Source: Planococcus shixiaomingii (GTDB lineage: Bacteria; Bacillota; Bacilli; Bacillales_A; Planococcaceae). From it: 64,000 nt of DNA. This document shows, one piece after another, positions 54,471 to 63,796 of this stretch (the first letter of the stretch is position 1; every line of letters starts with the position of its first letter). The stretch lies in NCBI RefSeq assembly GCF_030413615.1, contig NZ_CP129236.1, forward strand, positions 1,224,001 through 1,288,000, in the 5' to 3' direction. The translations under genes and the position numbers were made by a program. The notes under the pieces were generated by a model. The model had not been told where the DNA came from, did no database searches, and worked only from the letters and a program-made list of their open reading frames with translations.

Positions 54471-55541
54471 ATGGAGTACATTTATTTAGGAAACTCAGGC
54501 TTACGGGTTCCAAAATACATACTTGGAACAGTCCCTTTTAGTGGAACAAACGGTTTTGAAGCAGCGGGCAATATAAAAGAAGATAGTGCCCGCCGAATGG
54601 TTGATTTATCACTCGAAGCAGGCATCAACATGTTTGATACAGCGAACCTTTACTCGAAAGGAGATGCGGAACGGGTTCTTGGCGGAGCTATCCGCGGCCG
54701 CCGGGATGAAGTGCTGTTGACGTCGAAGACAGGTTTTCCTCTGGGAGAAAATCCGAATGCCCGAGGAGCTTCCCGCAATAACATTTTAGCTTCCATCGAT
54801 CGATCGCTGAAGCGGCTCGGAACCGATTACCTCGATTTGTATTTCGTGCATCTTTGGGACGGCCAGACGCCGATTGAAGAAACGGTGGAAACGATGACGA
54901 GTTTGATCAAATCCGGGAAAATCCGTCACTGGGGCGTCTCGAACTACAGCGGTTGGGCACTTGCGAGAACGTATTCCGTTGCACAGCAGAACGGATTTAT
55001 TCCGCCAATCACCCAGCAAATCTACTACACGCCGGAAGCACGAGAAGCGGAATACGAGCTGCTTCCGGCCGGAAAGGAGCTTGGTATCAGCTCAATGATC
55101 TGGAGCCCGCTCGGTGAAGGTCTGCTCAACGGAAAAATCGGACGGCATAAAGAAACGCCTGAAGATACGCGCCAAGGCGGCGGTTGGCCAGAGCCTTGGG
55201 TTCAAGACTGGGAACGTCTTTACCAAGTGATCGATGCCTTGGAGGAAGTTGCGGCCAATCATAATGCTTCCGTTCCACAGATTGCTTACTCATGGGTTAA
55301 AGACCGTCCGAATGTCGGCCCGATTGTGATTGCTGCTCGCAATGAAAAGCAATTGAAGGAAAACATTGCTTCTTTTGATATCAAGCTCACCCAAGACGAA
55401 CACGACCGGATTGAATCGGTCGCCCGGCCAGCGCCGATTTATCCACTTTGGCACCGCGCCATGAATTCTCTTGAACTGGGAAGCCCTTCAGAAATTCCTT
55501 ACTTGAAGGGGTATAAGCAGTCGATGGGGATAGAAGAGTGA
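54471..55541 (+). CDS. aldo/keto reductase
   Basis: The 356-residue NADPH-dependent TIM-barrel oxidoreductase has the tetrad: Asp in FDTANLYSKGDAE, Tyr in the same loop, Lys in LTSKTGF and His in YFVHLWDGQTPI. GVSNYSGW and the C-terminal PIVIAARNEKQLKENI (cofactor-binding) are also present. It resembles the AKR11/12-type general stress and aldehyde reductases; the substrate is unknown. AGGAGG precedes the ATG. It is a single gene with its own terminator. Confidence 0.9.
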   Translation: MEYIYLGNSGLRVPKYILGTVPFSGTNGFEAAGNIKEDSARRMVDLSLEAGINMFDTANLYSKGDAERVLGGAIRGRRDEVLLTSKTGFPLGENPNARGASRNNILASIDRSLKRLGTDYLDLYFVHLWDGQTPIEETVETMTSLIKSGKIRHWGVSNYSGWALARTYSVAQQNGFIPPITQQIYYTPEAREAEYELLPAGKELGISSMIWSPLGEGLLNGKIGRHKETPEDTRQGGGWPEPWVQDWERLYQVIDALEEVAANHNASVPQIAYSWVKDRPNVGPIVIAARNEKQLKENIASFDIKLTQDEHDRIESVARPAPIYPLWHRAMNSLELGSPSEIPYLKGYKQSMGIEE

Positions 55542-55562
55542 ATAAAGCCGGGTTATAGCTGA

Positions 55563-55608
55563 AAGCACCGTTCTCAGAATGAAAGCTAATTCTGAAAACG
55601 GTGCTTTT
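55563..55608 (+). terminator. terminator after the aldo/keto reductase gene
   Basis: AAAGCACCGTTCTCAGAAT pairs with ATTCTGAAAACGGTGCTTT (one or two mismatches) followed by TT and a G. Confidence 0.88.
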
Positions 55609-55714
55609 TGTTTTATTAGTATTTTGATAAAAAATAAGCGCCAAAAGTGCAAAAGCTGAATATTTAACAACTTAATTTTAACGACATTAATGCCTGAGCC
55701 TAATAAACAGTCAT

Positions 55715-55743
55715 TTGACAGTACGGTGAAACTGCCGTATCGT
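55715..55743 (+). promoter_or_regulatory. promoter of the BCCT transporter gene
   Basis: TTGACA (55715-55720) and TATCGT (55738-55743) are 17 bases apart; TACGG and CCGTA form an inverted repeat between them that could be a repressor site. Confidence 0.65.
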
Positions 55744-55778
55744 AATTATTTGTGAGAAAAATAAAAGGAGGATACTAT

Positions 55779-57275
55779 ATGAAGAAAGTAACAAACGTTT
55801 TTTGGATTGCGTTGGCGTTGGTCATTTTGTCAGCGGTTTATGGAGTTGTAGCTCCAACCAATTTTGCAGAAGTTACAGGAAATATAGAATCATTCCTGAC
55901 TACTTCGTTCGGTTGGTATTATTTATTGGTCGTTTCGTTCATGGTGTTGTTCTGCCTGTTCTTCCTCGTCAGTCCGATGGGGCAGATTAAACTGGGGAAA
56001 GACCATGACAAACCGGAATATTCCTTTATTTCGTGGATTTCCATGCTATTTTCAGCAGGGATGGGAATCGGTCTGGTTTTCTGGGGAGCCGCTGAGCCGC
56101 TTTCGCATTTTGCGATTGATCCAGCGACAGCCGAACCCGGTACAGCCGAGGCTTTCCGCGAATCACTGCGCTTTACCTTTTTCCACTGGGGAATACACGC
56201 CTGGTCGATTTATGCAGTAGTTGCTCTAGTTTTGGCTTATTTCCAATTCCGAAAAGGGGAACCTGGCCTGATTTCGGCCACCTTAAAACCGTTATTCGGC
56301 GATAAGATGAAAGGGCCATGGGGCACTATGATCGATGTTATTGCGGTGTTTGCGACAGCTGTCGGAGTGGCAACGACGCTTGGGTTTGGAGCAGTCCAAA
56401 TCAATGGCGGTTTGGCCTATCTGTTTGACGGTGTGCCGAGCAATAATTTTACAGTTCAAGTGATCATTATTATTGTCGTGACCATCATGTTCTGTGCTTC
56501 TGCATGGAGCGGCTTAAGCAAGGGAATCAAGTATTTATCTAATACCAATATGGTATTGGCAATTCTGTTGTTGATTTTAGTAGTTGTGATAGGACCAACT
56601 TTGTTGATTCTCAATACCTTTACCGATACAATTGGAAGCTATATCCAAAATATCGCTCAGATGAGTTTCCGGACAGAGCCAGTCGATGGTGCAGAACGTG
56701 ACTGGATTAACGGCTGGACCATCTTCTACTGGGCATGGTGGATTTCTTGGGCTCCTTTCGTGGGAATTTTTATTGCCCGCGTTTCAAGAGGCCGAACCAT
56801 CCGCCAATTCCTAACGGGTGTATTATTAATTCCCGTAGTTATCAGCTTTCTTTGGTTTGCAGCGTTTGGAACTACGGCGATGGACTTTCAAAGTAGCGGC
56901 GTGGACTTAACTGGTTTGTTGACGGAGGAAACTTTGTTTGCCATCTTTAACGAAATGCCGTTTGGAACCATTTTATCGATCATTGCAATTATGCTGATTA
57001 CCATATTCTTTGTCACCTCAGCAGATTCAGCAACTTTCGTATTAGGGATGCAATCGACTAACGGTTCATTGAACCCATCGAACAAAGTCAAATTGTCATG
57101 GGGAATCGGCCAATCGTTGATCGCAGGTGTCTTGCTGTCGACCGGAGGGCTCGATGCACTCCAAAGTGGATTGATCATCGCAGCGTTTCCGTTTTCTTTC
57201 ATCATGCTGCTCATGATGACTTCTTTCTACAAATCGATCAGTTCAGAATACCAGACTATCAAACGCAAAAGATAA
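55779..57275 (+). CDS. BCCT-family glycine betaine/choline transporter (OpuD-like)
   Basis: The 498-residue protein has 12 predicted membrane segments and the BCCT signature [25 protein letters not shown], plus [14 protein letters not shown] (the Na+/substrate helix with G-x-G-x-G). These carriers import betaine-type osmoprotectants with sodium. The ATG at 55779 follows AAAGGAGG; the frame from 55752 is rejected. The charged cytoplasmic C-terminus is short (YQTIKRKR) compared with BetP, so osmosensing by a long tail is unlikely. Confidence 0.93.
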   Translation: MKKVTNVFWIALALVILSAVYGVVAPTNFAEVTGNIESFLTTSFGWYYLLVVSFMVLFCLFFLVSPMGQIKLGKDHDKPEYSFISWISMLFSAGMGIGLVFWGAAEPLSHFAIDPATAEPGTAEAFRESLRFTFFHWGIHAWSIYAVVALVLAYFQFRKGEPGLISATLKPLFGDKMKGPWGTMIDVIAVFATAVGVATTLGFGAVQINGGLAYLFDGVPSNNFTVQVIIIIVVTIMFCASAWSGLSKGIKYLSNTNMVLAILLLILVVVIGPTLLILNTFTDTIGSYIQNIAQMSFRTEPVDGAERDWINGWTIFYWAWWISWAPFVGIFIARVSRGRTIRQFLTGVLLIPVVISFLWFAAFGTTAMDFQSSGVDLTGLLTEETLFAIFNEMPFGTILSIIAIMLITIFFVTSADSATFVLGMQSTNGSLNPSNKVKLSWGIGQSLIAGVLLSTGGLDALQSGLIIAAFPFSFIMLLMMTSFYKSISSEYQTIKRKR

Positions 57276-57299
57276 AACCGCCGCTTCGGCGGTTTTTTT
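57274..57299 (+). terminator. terminator after the BCCT gene
   Basis: AAAACCGCCG, CTT loop and CGGCGGTTTT followed by TTTT; the stop codon lies at its base. Confidence 0.92.
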
Positions 57300-57352
57300 G
57301 TCGCGTAAACGGTATAATGGAGAAAGTGTTTGGAGTGAATGGAGGATTTACA

Positions 57353-58252
57353 ATGAATGAAAAACCACATGTATTATTAGTGGACGGGATGGCGTTACTG
57401 TTCCGCTCATTTTTCGCCACTTCGGCGGTCGGCCAATATTTCCGGACGACGGAAGGTTTAGCGACGAACGGAGTGCAGGGATTTGCCCGCCACGTGCTTG
57501 CAGCGAAAACAATGATGAAGCCGACGCATATCGCGGTGTGCTGGGACATGGGAGCGCATACGTTCCGAACAGATATGTTTGATGGCTACAAATCGAACCG
57601 GCCAGCGCCACCTGAAGACATGCTGCACCAATTCGATTTGGCGAAAAAAGTTTCGGAGCAGCTTGGCTGGATGAATTACGGAGAAAAGGGAATCGAGGCA
57701 GATGATTTCATCGGCTCGTTCACGAAGCAATGGCAAGACAAAGCAAAGTTCACCATCATTACTGGTGACAAGGACATGCTACAGTTGTTGAATTCATCGG
57801 TCGAAATCGCCTTCATGAAAAAAGGCTTCCATGTATACGATGTGTATACGGAAGCCCGTTTCAAAGAAGAATACGGCATTGAACCGACGCAATTTGCAGA
57901 TGTCAAAGCGTTCATGGGAGATGCCAGCGACGGCTATCCGGGGGTCAAAGGCATCGGGCCAAAAACCGCGCTTCAGCTGATCCAGCAATATGGCTCAACG
58001 GATGGCGTACTTGCAGCCATTGACGAACTGAAGCCGGCGCAAAAGAAAAAGATAGAAGAGCATAAGGATATGCTGCTGCTATCTAAAGAGCTGGCGGTTA
58101 TTAAATGCGACATTCCGCTGAACGTTTCACTTGATGAGATCATTGTGCCGAATTACACGAGTGATATGGTGCAGCTGTTCGATGACCAGGAACTAAAACT
58201 GTTGGCGCGGCAGCTTGAAAAAAGTGTAGCCCCAGTTAATCCTTTTGAATAG
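57353..58252 (+). CDS. 5'-3' exonuclease, PolA-N/FEN-like (YpcP family)
   Basis: The 299-residue protein equals the 5' nuclease domain of DNA polymerase I as a stand-alone enzyme. Metal-binding acids are seen in LLVDGMALLFRS, GIEADDFIG and TGDKDMLQLL; the helix-hairpin-helix follows in FMGDASDGYPGVKGIGPKTALQLI. It is expected to act on flaps and RNA primers. The ATG at 57353 follows GGAGG; a perfect TATAAT lies at 57313-57318. A much longer frame reaching back into the transporter gene is an artefact. It is convergent with, and overlaps by 17 bases, the next gene. Confidence 0.92.
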   Translation: MNEKPHVLLVDGMALLFRSFFATSAVGQYFRTTEGLATNGVQGFARHVLAAKTMMKPTHIAVCWDMGAHTFRTDMFDGYKSNRPAPPEDMLHQFDLAKKVSEQLGWMNYGEKGIEADDFIGSFTKQWQDKAKFTIITGDKDMLQLLNSSVEIAFMKKGFHVYDVYTEARFKEEYGIEPTQFADVKAFMGDASDGYPGVKGIGPKTALQLIQQYGSTDGVLAAIDELKPAQKKKIEEHKDMLLLSKELAVIKCDIPLNVSLDEIIVPNYTSDMVQLFDDQELKLLARQLEKSVAPVNPFE

Positions 58253-58751
58253 GAACAATTTTAATGAACGTCAGAACGTTTTGATCTGTTTTATAAGAAA
58301 CCGTCCGGATTTTGCTCGGACGGTTTTTTTGTCCGTTATCATGGAAATACAAAATCAAATCGTCCGGTTTTTCTTCAAAACCGATGAGCGGGACCCAGTG
58401 ATAATTATAAAGCGGTTTTGAAAACCAGCGAAAAGAGAACCAGCGGTCGAACTTCATCGCAAGCGGCCGTCCCGCAAGCAGCTCGCGCTTCACGTCTTCG
58501 ATGTTTTGGACTTTTTTAACGTCGTAGCGCTGACCTGTGATGCGGCGCAAATTTTTCAGCAGCCGCCAGGTGAACAAACCGATTGGTGTGGCGCCGAGCA
58601 TTTTGTACAGCTCGTTGATGCCGTAGTCGGTTTTTTCGTAATGGTTAAGGATAGCGGCCGCTGTAACCGGCCCACATGCCGAACCGCGCTTTTTTGAGTC
58701 GATAGTGTCCACATATTGGGACCGGCCTTCAAATGGAATGACGGTTTTCAC
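58236..58751 (-). CDS. C39-like papain-fold peptidase family protein
   Basis: The 171-residue protein has the cysteine-protease start SACGPVTAAAIL (C26), a histidine in YHWVPLIGFE (near 125) and an Asp/Asn in FHDNGQK, matching Peptidase_C39_2. No signal peptide or membrane segment is seen. The GTG at 58751 is used because AAGGAG lies nine bases upstream; a TTG at 58769 lacks a ribosome site. The target is unknown. It overlaps the convergent exonuclease gene end by 17 bases. Confidence 0.78.
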   Translation of the reverse strand: MKTVIPFEGRSQYVDTIDSKKRGSACGPVTAAAILNHYEKTDYGINELYKMLGATPIGLFTWRLLKNLRRITGQRYDVKKVQNIEDVKRELLAGRPLAMKFDRWFSFRWFSKPLYNYHWVPLIGFEEKPDDLILYFHDNGQKNRPSKIRTVSYKTDQNVLTFIKIVPIQKD

Positions 58752-58780
58752 TGCCACCAGCTCCTTCAAGTAAACGTAGT

Positions 58781-59248
58781 CTATTTAATGGTCGACATAG
58801 AACCGGCATTTTCTTTAATCAATACTGTCAACGCTGCCCGGAAATTTGTATAGACTTCCAATTCCACCTGGATGCCAGCATGGACGATTTCGCGTGCGAA
58901 ACGGGGATTGAATCCGACGTAGAGAGGGCGGAGACCCATTAATTTTTGGGCGCTGTTTAATTGGGACAGCTCACTTGCCAGTTCATTGTAATCGAACGCT
59001 TCGACGTCTTCTGTGTTGACTCCAGTAAAATCGAAAATGACAGCCTCGGTTTCCCGATGTTCGGCCGCATATTGCAGAACTTTCGTCCGAATAGCTTCAA
59101 AGCGTTCACGGTAAATAAATCCGGCAATCGGCACTAAAATGGTGCGAGGCACGATAGATGGAATGATCGGTACAGACATATTCTTAATCACTTTCTCGTA
59201 ATACTCTACCAATCTTTTTAGTTCCTTTATTTCTTGCTGCTCTTCCAT
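58781..59248 (-). CDS. STAS-domain protein, RsbR-like
   Basis: The 155-residue protein has a short N-terminal coiled-coil-like helix (EQQEIKELKRLVEYYEKVIKNM) and a STAS domain (about 30-150). The usual phospho-accepting S/T region reads VIFDFTGVNTEDVEAFD, with T in place of the common D-S/T pair. RsbR paralogues of the stressosome have an N-terminal sensor domain; none is present here. GAGGTG precedes the ATG. The LOV-STAS photoreceptor at 42274 is another STAS protein in the window. Confidence 0.85.
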   Translation of the reverse strand: MEEQQEIKELKRLVEYYEKVIKNMSVPIIPSIVPRTILVPIAGFIYRERFEAIRTKVLQYAAEHRETEAVIFDFTGVNTEDVEAFDYNELASELSQLNSAQKLMGLRPLYVGFNPRFAREIVHAGIQVELEVYTNFRAALTVLIKENAGSMSTIK

Positions 59249-59307
59249 ATATACACCTCAATTATTCAAAATAAAGTTAGGAGAGACAAGAAAGAATAGG
59301 CAAATGC

Positions 59308-59628
59308 CTATTCTTTTTGCTCAGATAAAAATTGGGTAACCGATTCTGGAGATTTTGCATTCGCGCTGTGAAGGTGGGCCGTCTTTTCGCCATTCTTGAA
59401 AATCAACAAACTCGGAATACCCATCACTTCCCATTGTTCTGCAACTTCCGGCAATTCGTCGCGGTTGACGTCAAACCACTGGTAGTTATTATATTCTTCT
59501 ATAATAGGGTCAATAAACATATCCATGCGTGTGCAATCCGGGCACCAGCCAGCTTGGAATTTCACGATGACCGGTTCAGATCCTTCAATCACTTTAGTAA
59601 ATTGTTCAGTAGTAGTTATTGATTTCAT
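59308..59628 (-). CDS. thioredoxin family protein (YtpP-like)
   Basis: The 106-residue thioredoxin-fold protein has the active site WCPDC, here with a P-D dipeptide instead of the classical G-P, and the cis-proline in MGIPSLLIF. It resembles the small Bacillus YtpP proteins by recall, whose targets are not well defined. GGAGG lies before the ATG at 59628. It is upstream of, and divergent from, the fad operon; no shared operator was seen apart from the FadR site near fadN. Confidence 0.88.
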   Translation of the reverse strand: MKSITTTEQFTKVIEGSEPVIVKFQAGWCPDCTRMDMFIDPIIEEYNNYQWFDVNRDELPEVAEQWEVMGIPSLLIFKNGEKTAHLHSANAKSPESVTQFLSEQKE

Positions 59629-59730
59629 TTAAATCGCCTCCATATATTCTAACTTTTAGTGTAACCTTCTTCAGCTTTTTCGAAAAGACATTAAGCTTTT
59701 GATCGTCGTAAATTTTATGTCGATTAAATA

Positions 59731-59759
59731 TTGCGAAAAAAGAAAAAATGGCGTAAACT
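59731..59759 (+). promoter_or_regulatory. promoter of the fad operon
   Basis: TTGCGA (59731-59736) and TAAACT (59754-59759) are 17 bases apart. The palindrome AGAACGTTCT (59771-59780) follows. Confidence 0.6.
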
Positions 59760-59798
59760 AGGAGACATAGAGAACGTTCTATTTTTTTAATCTAAAAA

Positions 59799-59816
59799 TG
59801 AATGAGTGTTCATTCA
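59799..59816 (+). promoter_or_regulatory. FadR operator
   Basis: TGAATGAGTGTTCATTCA is a perfect 7+4+7 inverted repeat identical in its arms to the B. subtilis FadR (YsiA) consensus. It lies downstream of the promoter and 21 bases before the fadN GTG, so long-chain acyl-CoA would relieve repression. Confidence 0.9.
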
Positions 59817-59837
59817 AAAAATTAGGAGGGCTTGATA

Positions 59838-62222
59838 GTGGCATACCAAATACAAAAAGCAGCGGTGCTCGGTTCCGGCGTTATGGGTTCAGGAATTGCA
59901 GCACACCTTGCAAACATTGGAATTCCCGTTTTACTGCTCGACATCGTTCCGCGTGAATTGTCAAAAGAAGAGGAAGCAAAAGGCCTTTCTCTGGAAGACA
60001 AAGCGGTTCGCAACCGAATTGCAACAACGTCCACTCAAAAATTGCTGAAACAAAAACCCGCCCCTTTGACGGCGAAAAAGAATTTAGAACTTATAACGCC
60101 TGGCAACTTGGAAGACGATTTGGAAAAGCTGAAAGATGTCGACTGGATCATTGAAGTGATCGTTGAAAATCTGGATGTAAAAAAATCGCTTTATGAAAAA
60201 ATTGATGCAGTCAGAAAACCAGGTACGATCATTTCTTCGAATACATCTGGCATAAGCATCAACGCGATGGCGGAAGGGCGATCAGAAGATTTCCAAGCGC
60301 ATTTCCTTGGAACGCATTTCTTCAATCCGCCGCGCTATTTGAAACTGCTGGAAGTGATTCCGGCAAACACAACTGCTCCGGAAGTGGTCGAATTTATGAC
60401 CGGGTTCGGTGAAGACCGTTTAGGAAAAGGCGTCGTCATTGCGAAAGATACGCCAAACTTTATCGCGAACCGCATCGGTACATACGGCTTGCTTGTTACT
60501 ATCCGAGAAATGCAAAATCGCGGCTACTCGGTCGGCGAAGTGGATTCGGTAACCGGTCCATTGATCGGACGCCCGAAATCAGCTACATTCCGGACGCTTG
60601 ATGTAGTAGGCTTGGATACATTTATGCACGTGGCAAAAAACGTTTATGACCAAACTTCAGGGGACGAACAAAAAGTATTTGAAGCTCCTGGATTCATGAA
60701 GAAAATGGTGGAAAACGGCTGGCTCGGCTCGAAAAGCGGCCAAGGTTTCTTCTTGAAACAAGACAAAGAGATTCTTGAACTGAATCCTGAAACCTTGGAA
60801 TACCAACCAGCCGGAAAATTGAAAACGCCTTCACAGGAAATGGCGCAACAGCAAAAAGGTCTTTCCGCTAAAGTGAAAACGCTTGTCTACGCAAATGACC
60901 GCACCGGTGAATTGCTGTGGAGCATCTTTTCACCGGTACTTCGGTATTCAGCGCAATTGACTGGCGAAATCGCCGACGACATCGTCGCAATCGACAACGC
61001 CATGAAATGGGGCTTCGGTTGGCAGCAAGGGCCGTTTGAAACGTGGGATGCGATTGGCGTTGGGCAATCCGTTGAAAAGATGAAGCAAGAAGGCCAAGAC
61101 ATTCCTGCATTTGTCCAGGCATTGCTCGATTCAGGAAATGAAACCTTCTATAAAGAAGTCGAAGGCGACCTGCATTTCTTTAATGGTTCGGATTACCAGC
61201 CGGTGCCGGTCAATGAAAAAGCAATCGACTTGAAACGCTACAAGAAAAAACATGGCGTCATCAAGTCCAATGCTGGAGCAAGTTTGATCGATCTCGGAGA
61301 TGGCATTGCATTGCTTGAGTTCCACTCCCAGTCAAACTCTATCGGCCTTGATATTATCCAGATGATCAATTTTGCCGTGGACGAAGTCGAGAAAAACTTC
61401 AAGGGGCTTGTCATCGGCAACCAAGGAAAGAACTTCTGTGTCGGCGCCAACCTCGGCATGATTTTAATGGAAGCGCAAGACGACAATATTTTTGAATTGG
61501 ATTTCACAATCAAAGCTTTCCAAAACGCCATGATGAAGATCAAATATTGTACGAAACCGGTTGTTGCAGCGCCATTTGGCATGTCTCTCGGCGGCGGTGC
61601 GGAAGTAGCGCTTCCTGCAGCGCATATCCAAGCTTCAATGGAAACGTATATGGGCTTAGTAGAAGCGGGCGTCGGACTGATTCCAGGCGGCGGCGGAAAC
61701 AAAGAGCTTTATATTAAGCATTTGAAAGGCATGCCAAAAGGCGTGCTAGTGGACTATCAAAATGTTGCCAGCAAAGTGTTCGAGTCTATTGCGATGGCAA
61801 AAGTGTCGACTTCGGCAGAAGAAGCCCGTGAAAACAACTTCCTTAATTTTGTGGACGGCATCAGCGTCAATAGCGACCATCTGATCCATGATGCAAAACA
61901 AGCGGCATTGTCACTTTACGAAATGGGTTACCAAGCACCAAAACGCGAAAAAGTGCCAGTTACCGGGGAACCGGGATATGCAACCTTGCTGCTAGGAGCG
62001 GAAGGCATGCATTTGTCAGGCTACATTAGCGAATACGATTTGAAGATCGCCAAAAAACTGGCTTTTGTCTTATCAGGCGGAAAAGTTCCATACGGCACAT
62101 TAGTGGATGAACAATACTTGCTCGATTTAGAGCGTGAAGCATTCTTAAGTTTAGTAGCACAACCGAAAACACAGCAGCGCATGCAGCATATGCTCGTTAA
62201 AGGCAAACCGCTGCGCAATTAA
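59838..62222 (+). CDS. fadN: 3-hydroxyacyl-CoA dehydrogenase / enoyl-CoA hydratase FadN
   Basis: The 794-residue bifunctional enzyme runs steps 2 and 3 of beta-oxidation. The dehydrogenase comes first (NAD motif VLGSGVMGSGIAAHLA near residue 9, HFFNPPRYLKLLE), followed by the hydratase domain from about residue 470 (SLIDLGDGIALLEF; GMSLGGGAE near 580). This order is the reverse of E. coli FadB and is typical of Bacillus FadN. The GTG at 59838 lies seven bases after TTAGGAGGG; a TTG at 59832 is too near. fadA follows 31 bases on. Confidence 0.95.
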   Translation: MAYQIQKAAVLGSGVMGSGIAAHLANIGIPVLLLDIVPRELSKEEEAKGLSLEDKAVRNRIATTSTQKLLKQKPAPLTAKKNLELITPGNLEDDLEKLKDVDWIIEVIVENLDVKKSLYEKIDAVRKPGTIISSNTSGISINAMAEGRSEDFQAHFLGTHFFNPPRYLKLLEVIPANTTAPEVVEFMTGFGEDRLGKGVVIAKDTPNFIANRIGTYGLLVTIREMQNRGYSVGEVDSVTGPLIGRPKSATFRTLDVVGLDTFMHVAKNVYDQTSGDEQKVFEAPGFMKKMVENGWLGSKSGQGFFLKQDKEILELNPETLEYQPAGKLKTPSQEMAQQQKGLSAKVKTLVYANDRTGELLWSIFSPVLRYSAQLTGEIADDIVAIDNAMKWGFGWQQGPFETWDAIGVGQSVEKMKQEGQDIPAFVQALLDSGNETFYKEVEGDLHFFNGSDYQPVPVNEKAIDLKRYKKKHGVIKSNAGASLIDLGDGIALLEFHSQSNSIGLDIIQMINFAVDEVEKNFKGLVIGNQGKNFCVGANLGMILMEAQDDNIFELDFTIKAFQNAMMKIKYCTKPVVAAPFGMSLGGGAEVALPAAHIQASMETYMGLVEAGVGLIPGGGGNKELYIKHLKGMPKGVLVDYQNVASKVFESIAMAKVSTSAEEARENNFLNFVDGISVNSDHLIHDAKQAALSLYEMGYQAPKREKVPVTGEPGYATLLLGAEGMHLSGYISEYDLKIAKKLAFVLSGGKVPYGTLVDEQYLLDLEREAFLSLVAQPKTQQRMQHMLVKGKPLRN

Positions 62223-62253
62223 TCGGAAACAAGAATTAGAGGAGGAAACACAC

Positions 62254-63429
62254 ATGCGCGAAGCAGTAATCGTATCCGGTGCTCGGACACCGGTCGGAAA
62301 AGCAAAAAAAGGATCTCTCGCAACTGTACGCCCGGATGATTTCGGCGCATTGGTTGTTAGAGAAGCATTAAACCGGGCAGATGGCTATGACGGACCTATC
62401 GATGATTTGATCATGGGTTGTGCGATGCCAGAAGCGGAACAAGGCATGAATATTGCCCGCAACATCGGCGCACTTGCTGGTCTACCTGAAACCGTATCAG
62501 CTGTAACGATCAACCGTTTCTGTTCATCCGGATTGCAATCAATCGCTTATGCGGCTGAACGCATTATGGTCGGTTCGGCAGAAGCGATCATTGCCGGCGG
62601 TGTGGAATCAATGAGCATGGTACCGATGATGGGCAACGTCATCCGCCCGAATGCGAAATTGGCAGAAACTGCGCCTCAGTATTATATGAGCATGGGCCAC
62701 ACGGCAGAACAAGTAGCAACGCAATACGGCGTCAGCCGTGAAGACCAGGATGCATTTTCAGTCCGTTCACACGAAAAAGCGGCGGTTGCCATCGCAGAAG
62801 GCCGTTTCGTCGAACAGATTGTTCCTGTAGAAGTTGTGCAGCGCTTTGTTGATGAAAACAATAAATACCAAGAAAAGAAATTCATGTTCGAAATGGACGA
62901 AGGCGTCCGCCACGGCACGACTATCCAAACTTTAAACAAGCTGCGTTCTGCCTTCTCGGCACGCGGCACGGTAACCGCCGGCAACTCGTCTCAAACGTCT
63001 GACGGCGCAGGAGCACTTCTCGTCATGGATCGTGAAAAAGCGGAAGCGCTAGGGCTTAAACCGATCGCCAAATTCCGTTCATTCGCAACAGGCGGCGTTC
63101 CACCGGAAGTAATGGGCATCGGCCCGATTGTCGCTATTCCAAAAGCATTGAAACTTGCCGGTTTAACGATTGAAGACATCGACGTCTGGGAACTGAACGA
63201 AGCATTCGCATCGCAATCGCTTGGCGTCATCCGCCATTTGAACATTGATATTGACAAAGTCAACTTCAACGGCGGCGCCATCGCACTAGGCCATCCGCTT
63301 GGAGCGACTGGCACGATTTTGACGCTTCGCATGATGAGCGAGTTAAAGCGCCAAGGCAAGCAATTCGGCGTCGTTACAATGTGCATCGGCGGCGGTATGG
63401 GCGCAGCAGGCGTCTTTGAAATGCTTTAA
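62254..63429 (+). CDS. fadA: acetyl-CoA C-acyltransferase (3-ketoacyl-CoA thiolase)
   Basis: FadA performs the last step of beta-oxidation, thiolytic cleavage. The 391-residue thiolase has the acyl-accepting cysteine C90 in NRFCSSGLQ, the His in GGAIALGHPLG and the second Cys in TMCIGGGMGAAG. The ATG follows AGGAGGAAAC, 31 bases after fadN. The spacing to fadE is unusually long (about 370 bases) because two structured repeats lie between them. Confidence 0.95.
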   Translation: MREAVIVSGARTPVGKAKKGSLATVRPDDFGALVVREALNRADGYDGPIDDLIMGCAMPEAEQGMNIARNIGALAGLPETVSAVTINRFCSSGLQSIAYAAERIMVGSAEAIIAGGVESMSMVPMMGNVIRPNAKLAETAPQYYMSMGHTAEQVATQYGVSREDQDAFSVRSHEKAAVAIAEGRFVEQIVPVEVVQRFVDENNKYQEKKFMFEMDEGVRHGTTIQTLNKLRSAFSARGTVTAGNSSQTSDGAGALLVMDREKAEALGLKPIAKFRSFATGGVPPEVMGIGPIVAIPKALKLAGLTIEDIDVWELNEAFASQSLGVIRHLNIDIDKVNFNGGAIALGHPLGATGTILTLRMMSELKRQGKQFGVVTMCIGGGMGAAGVFEML

Positions 63430-63474
63430 ATCTGCTGCTATATAATTCGTTTCAATTTAGTAAGCGATCAAAAG

Positions 63475-63575
63475 CCGCTTCGACCGCTCAGAGGATGGCT
63501 CACGCTAGAAGCCAGGCCGCTTCGCTTGCCAGTCTTCTAGCTTCGCTCACCTCATGGTCGCGTCGGCGCTTGTGA
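63475..63575 (+). repeat. structured intergenic repeat, family 2, copy 3 (diverged)
   Basis: The hairpin here is GCTAGAAGCCAGGC/GCCAGTCTTCTAGC (63504-63517 with 63528-63541). It occupies the place of CAATAAG/CTTATTG in copies 1 and 2, with both arms changed so that pairing is kept. CCGCTTCG before and GTCGCGTCGGCGCTT after correspond to the flanks of the other copies. Confidence 0.75.
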
Positions 63576-63627
63576 ATAAATCAAAATTTAAGAGATGCGA
63601 ATTCGTCACTATTCTTATTAAATTTAA

Positions 63628-63750
63628 GATATGAAGGAAAACAGCGGAGACGCCTGCGGGATAGCGAGACAGCCGAGACCCCGCAGGGAGCGAAGCGACC
63701 GAGGAGGCTTGGCGCTCGCCCGCGGCAAGCGCAGCTGTTTTGCGGAATAT
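63628..63750 (+). repeat. structured intergenic repeat, family 1, copy C
   Basis: It carries the outer AAAACAGC...GCTGTTTTGCGGAATAT frame and inner GCGAG/CTCGC and AGCC/GGCT pairings. It lies in the fadA-fadE gap, 46 bases before the fadE start. A 63-codon antisense frame here is an artefact of the repeat. Confidence 0.85.
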
Positions 63751-63796
63751 CTATAGAAAACTAAATATAACCAACAAAATATAGGAGGAATATAAA

